Source of the DNA: an uncultured Bacilli bacterium
GTDB taxonomy: Bacteria > Bacillota_I > Bacilli_A > RF39 > UBA660
Direction: 5' to 3'
Assembly (NCBI GenBank): GCA_934155185.1
Contig: CAKPGT010000034.1
Coordinates: 1-6,367, forward strand
DNA: 6,367 nt
Made by a program: the position numbers and the translations under genes. The notes below the pieces were generated by a model. It made no database searches. It saw only the letters and a program-made list of their open reading frames with translations, and was not told the origin of the DNA. Of this stretch, positions 6,044-6,367 are shown in pieces; the stretch's first letter is position 1, and the number at the start of each line of letters is the position of its first letter.

Positions 6044-6064
6044 GTCAATCACCTTCTGTCAAAC

Positions 6065-6093
6065 ATTATACTTCTTTAAATTCAAAAAGTCTA
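6065..6093 (-). promoter_or_regulatory. Sigma-A promoter of the folate ECF operon
   Basis: The minus strand has a perfect -10 TATAAT at 6070-6065, a 17-bp spacer, and TAGACT at 6093-6088 (four of six to TTGACA). Transcription should start near 6058, giving a leader of about 245 nt that contains the small ORF and the THF riboswitch. The putative insertion-element tip lies only 8 bp upstream of the -35. Confidence 0.8.
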
Positions 6094-6101
6094 GGTTAAT
6101 A

Positions 6102-6240
6102 TTGAACAAGAGAATAAAAATTAAAATAATTTTAAATTTTTATTCGGGATTGATCGTTGCCGTCCAAACGTTCCTACTTCAAAGATAAAGTAACCTTTAT
6201 TCTCCATAGGCTTAAATTCCGATAGTCGCTACCGTACTTT
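6102..6240 (-). ncRNA. Probable omega-RNA (reRNA) scaffold of the TnpB element
   Basis: TnpB nucleases use a guide RNA made from the end of tnpB and the element's right end, with the guide lying just outside the element. This segment lies at that place and folds locally: CGGTAG/CTATCG around CGA, then ATAAAG/CTTTAT around GTTA, then CGTT/AACG, then the terminal palindrome. It also contains GGAATTTAAGCCTATGGAG, similar to a sequence I associate with TnpB gene ends. The 5' boundary is a guess. The guide would start at 6101 and run into the folT promoter. Confidence 0.5.
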
Positions 6241-6267
6241 TTGCTTTCTATTACTTTTATTGTTTAT

Positions 6268-6367
6268 TTATCTTGCATAATGCATTTTTGCTCCTTCAAA
6301 CATGATATTTATACTTGCATTTATATCTCTATCATTTGTATTACCACAATTTTCACATATCCACGTT
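6268..6367 (-). CDS. tnpB: TnpB RNA-guided nuclease of an IS200/IS605-type element, C-terminal end only
   Basis: The last 32 codons before TAA (6270-6268) read TWICENCGNTNDRDINASIN, then IMFEGAKMHYAR. The CxxCG pair is the second half of the TnpB zinc finger, and DRDxNASxNI is the final RuvC motif with its catalytic Asp (residue 14 of the visible part). This third active-site residue is intact, so nothing here marks it as a nuclease-dead derivative, although the other two catalytic acids lie outside the window. After the stop, the same frame contains one more stop (TAG 6231-6229) and then an open stretch with EFKPMEN and FIFEVGTF, which may be a former C-terminal extension or simply omega-RNA sequence. 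Confidence 0.85.
   Translation of the reverse strand, partial: TWICENCGNTNDRDINASINIMFEGAKMHYAR

Larger units (their letters stand above)
6102..6367 (-). mobile_element. Right end of an IS200/IS605-type (TnpB-carrying) insertion element, left part outside the window
   Basis: The TnpB C-terminus is followed by a subterminal palindrome at 6145-6112: GAATAAAAATT pairs with AATTTTTATTC, then one unpaired T, four more pairs and a TTA loop. Ten nt beyond its foot the sequence reaches TCAA (6105-6102). IS608-type elements end in this way: a hairpin with an unpaired T, then a short spacer and a TCAA-like cleavage tip. No inverted repeats or target duplication are expected in this family. I place the tip at 6102; this depends on the IS608 analogy. 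The left end and any tnpA are not visible. Confidence 0.6.

Noticed and set aside
6044..6062. Two perfect TTGACA hexamers on the minus strand (6062-6057 and 6049-6044) that look like -35 elements
   Set aside because: Neither has a TATAAT-like hexamer at 16-18 bp downstream. The TAGACT-17-TATAAT pair just upstream is a better promoter, and the hexamers lie in or after its start point.
6112..6145. The AT-rich palindrome read as an ordinary transcription terminator for tnpB
   Set aside because: There is no T-run beyond the stem in either direction (TCTTG follows on the minus strand). Its bulged T and distance to TCAA fit an IS200/IS605 end better, although some termination cannot be excluded.
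6268..6367. TnpB fragment as a nuclease-dead guide-RNA repressor (TldR-like)
   Set aside because: The only catalytic motif visible, DRDxNAS, is intact, so there is no sign of inactivation in this window.

Overview
This window is very AT-rich by eye, and every gene I can support lies on the minus strand, so biological order runs from high to low coordinates. Strong AGGAGG-type ribosome sites, sigma-A-like promoters, a THF riboswitch ahead of an ECF folate transporter, a class B-like sortase and a sortase-anchored surface protein all point to a low-GC, monoderm Bacillota-type organism (Clostridia, Bacilli/Erysipelotrichia or a related gut lineage). Trp is encoded by TGG and TGA acts as a stop, so the standard bacterial code fits. 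I cannot name the species.

Layout from right to left. (1) 6102-6367: right end of an IS200/IS605-type element, with the last 32 residues of a TnpB (CxxCG...DRDxNASxNI), a structured omega-RNA-like tail and a terminal palindrome 10 nt from a TCAA tip. (2) 5815-6093: a sigma-A promoter only 8 bp from the element tip, a 15-codon leader ORF, a well-formed THF (class I) riboswitch aptamer and an expression platform whose hairpin buries the Shine-Dalgarno of the next gene. (3) 3946-5814: a tightly overlapping three-gene ECF operon, folT (S component), one ATPase and a short T component, closed by a strong terminator directly after the last stop. (4) 264-3814: a second operon with its own TTGACA promoter, encoding a class B-like sortase followed 11 nt later by a 923-residue secreted VWA/MucBP-repeat surface protein with a C-terminal sorting signal, closed by a terminator. 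(5) 1-137: the start of an Rpn-family (PD-(D/E)XK nuclease/transposase-like) gene running off the left edge.

The ECF operon looks like a self-contained folate importer under folate feedback. When THF binds, aptamer stem P1 and its pseudoknot should release the hairpin that stops transcription and hides the folT ribosome site. The sortase/VWA pair looks like a dedicated enzyme-substrate cassette for displaying an adhesin on the wall.

The unusual points are departures from family rules. The sortase has no arginine after its catalytic cysteine, and its neighbour's sorting motif is VVKTG instead of a proline-containing motif. The ATPase has Asn in place of the switch His. The T component has Lys in both Ala-Arg-Gly coupling motifs and ends at the second one. 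The TnpB guide position falls on the folT promoter. I see no wholly new system, but these deviations deserve checking.
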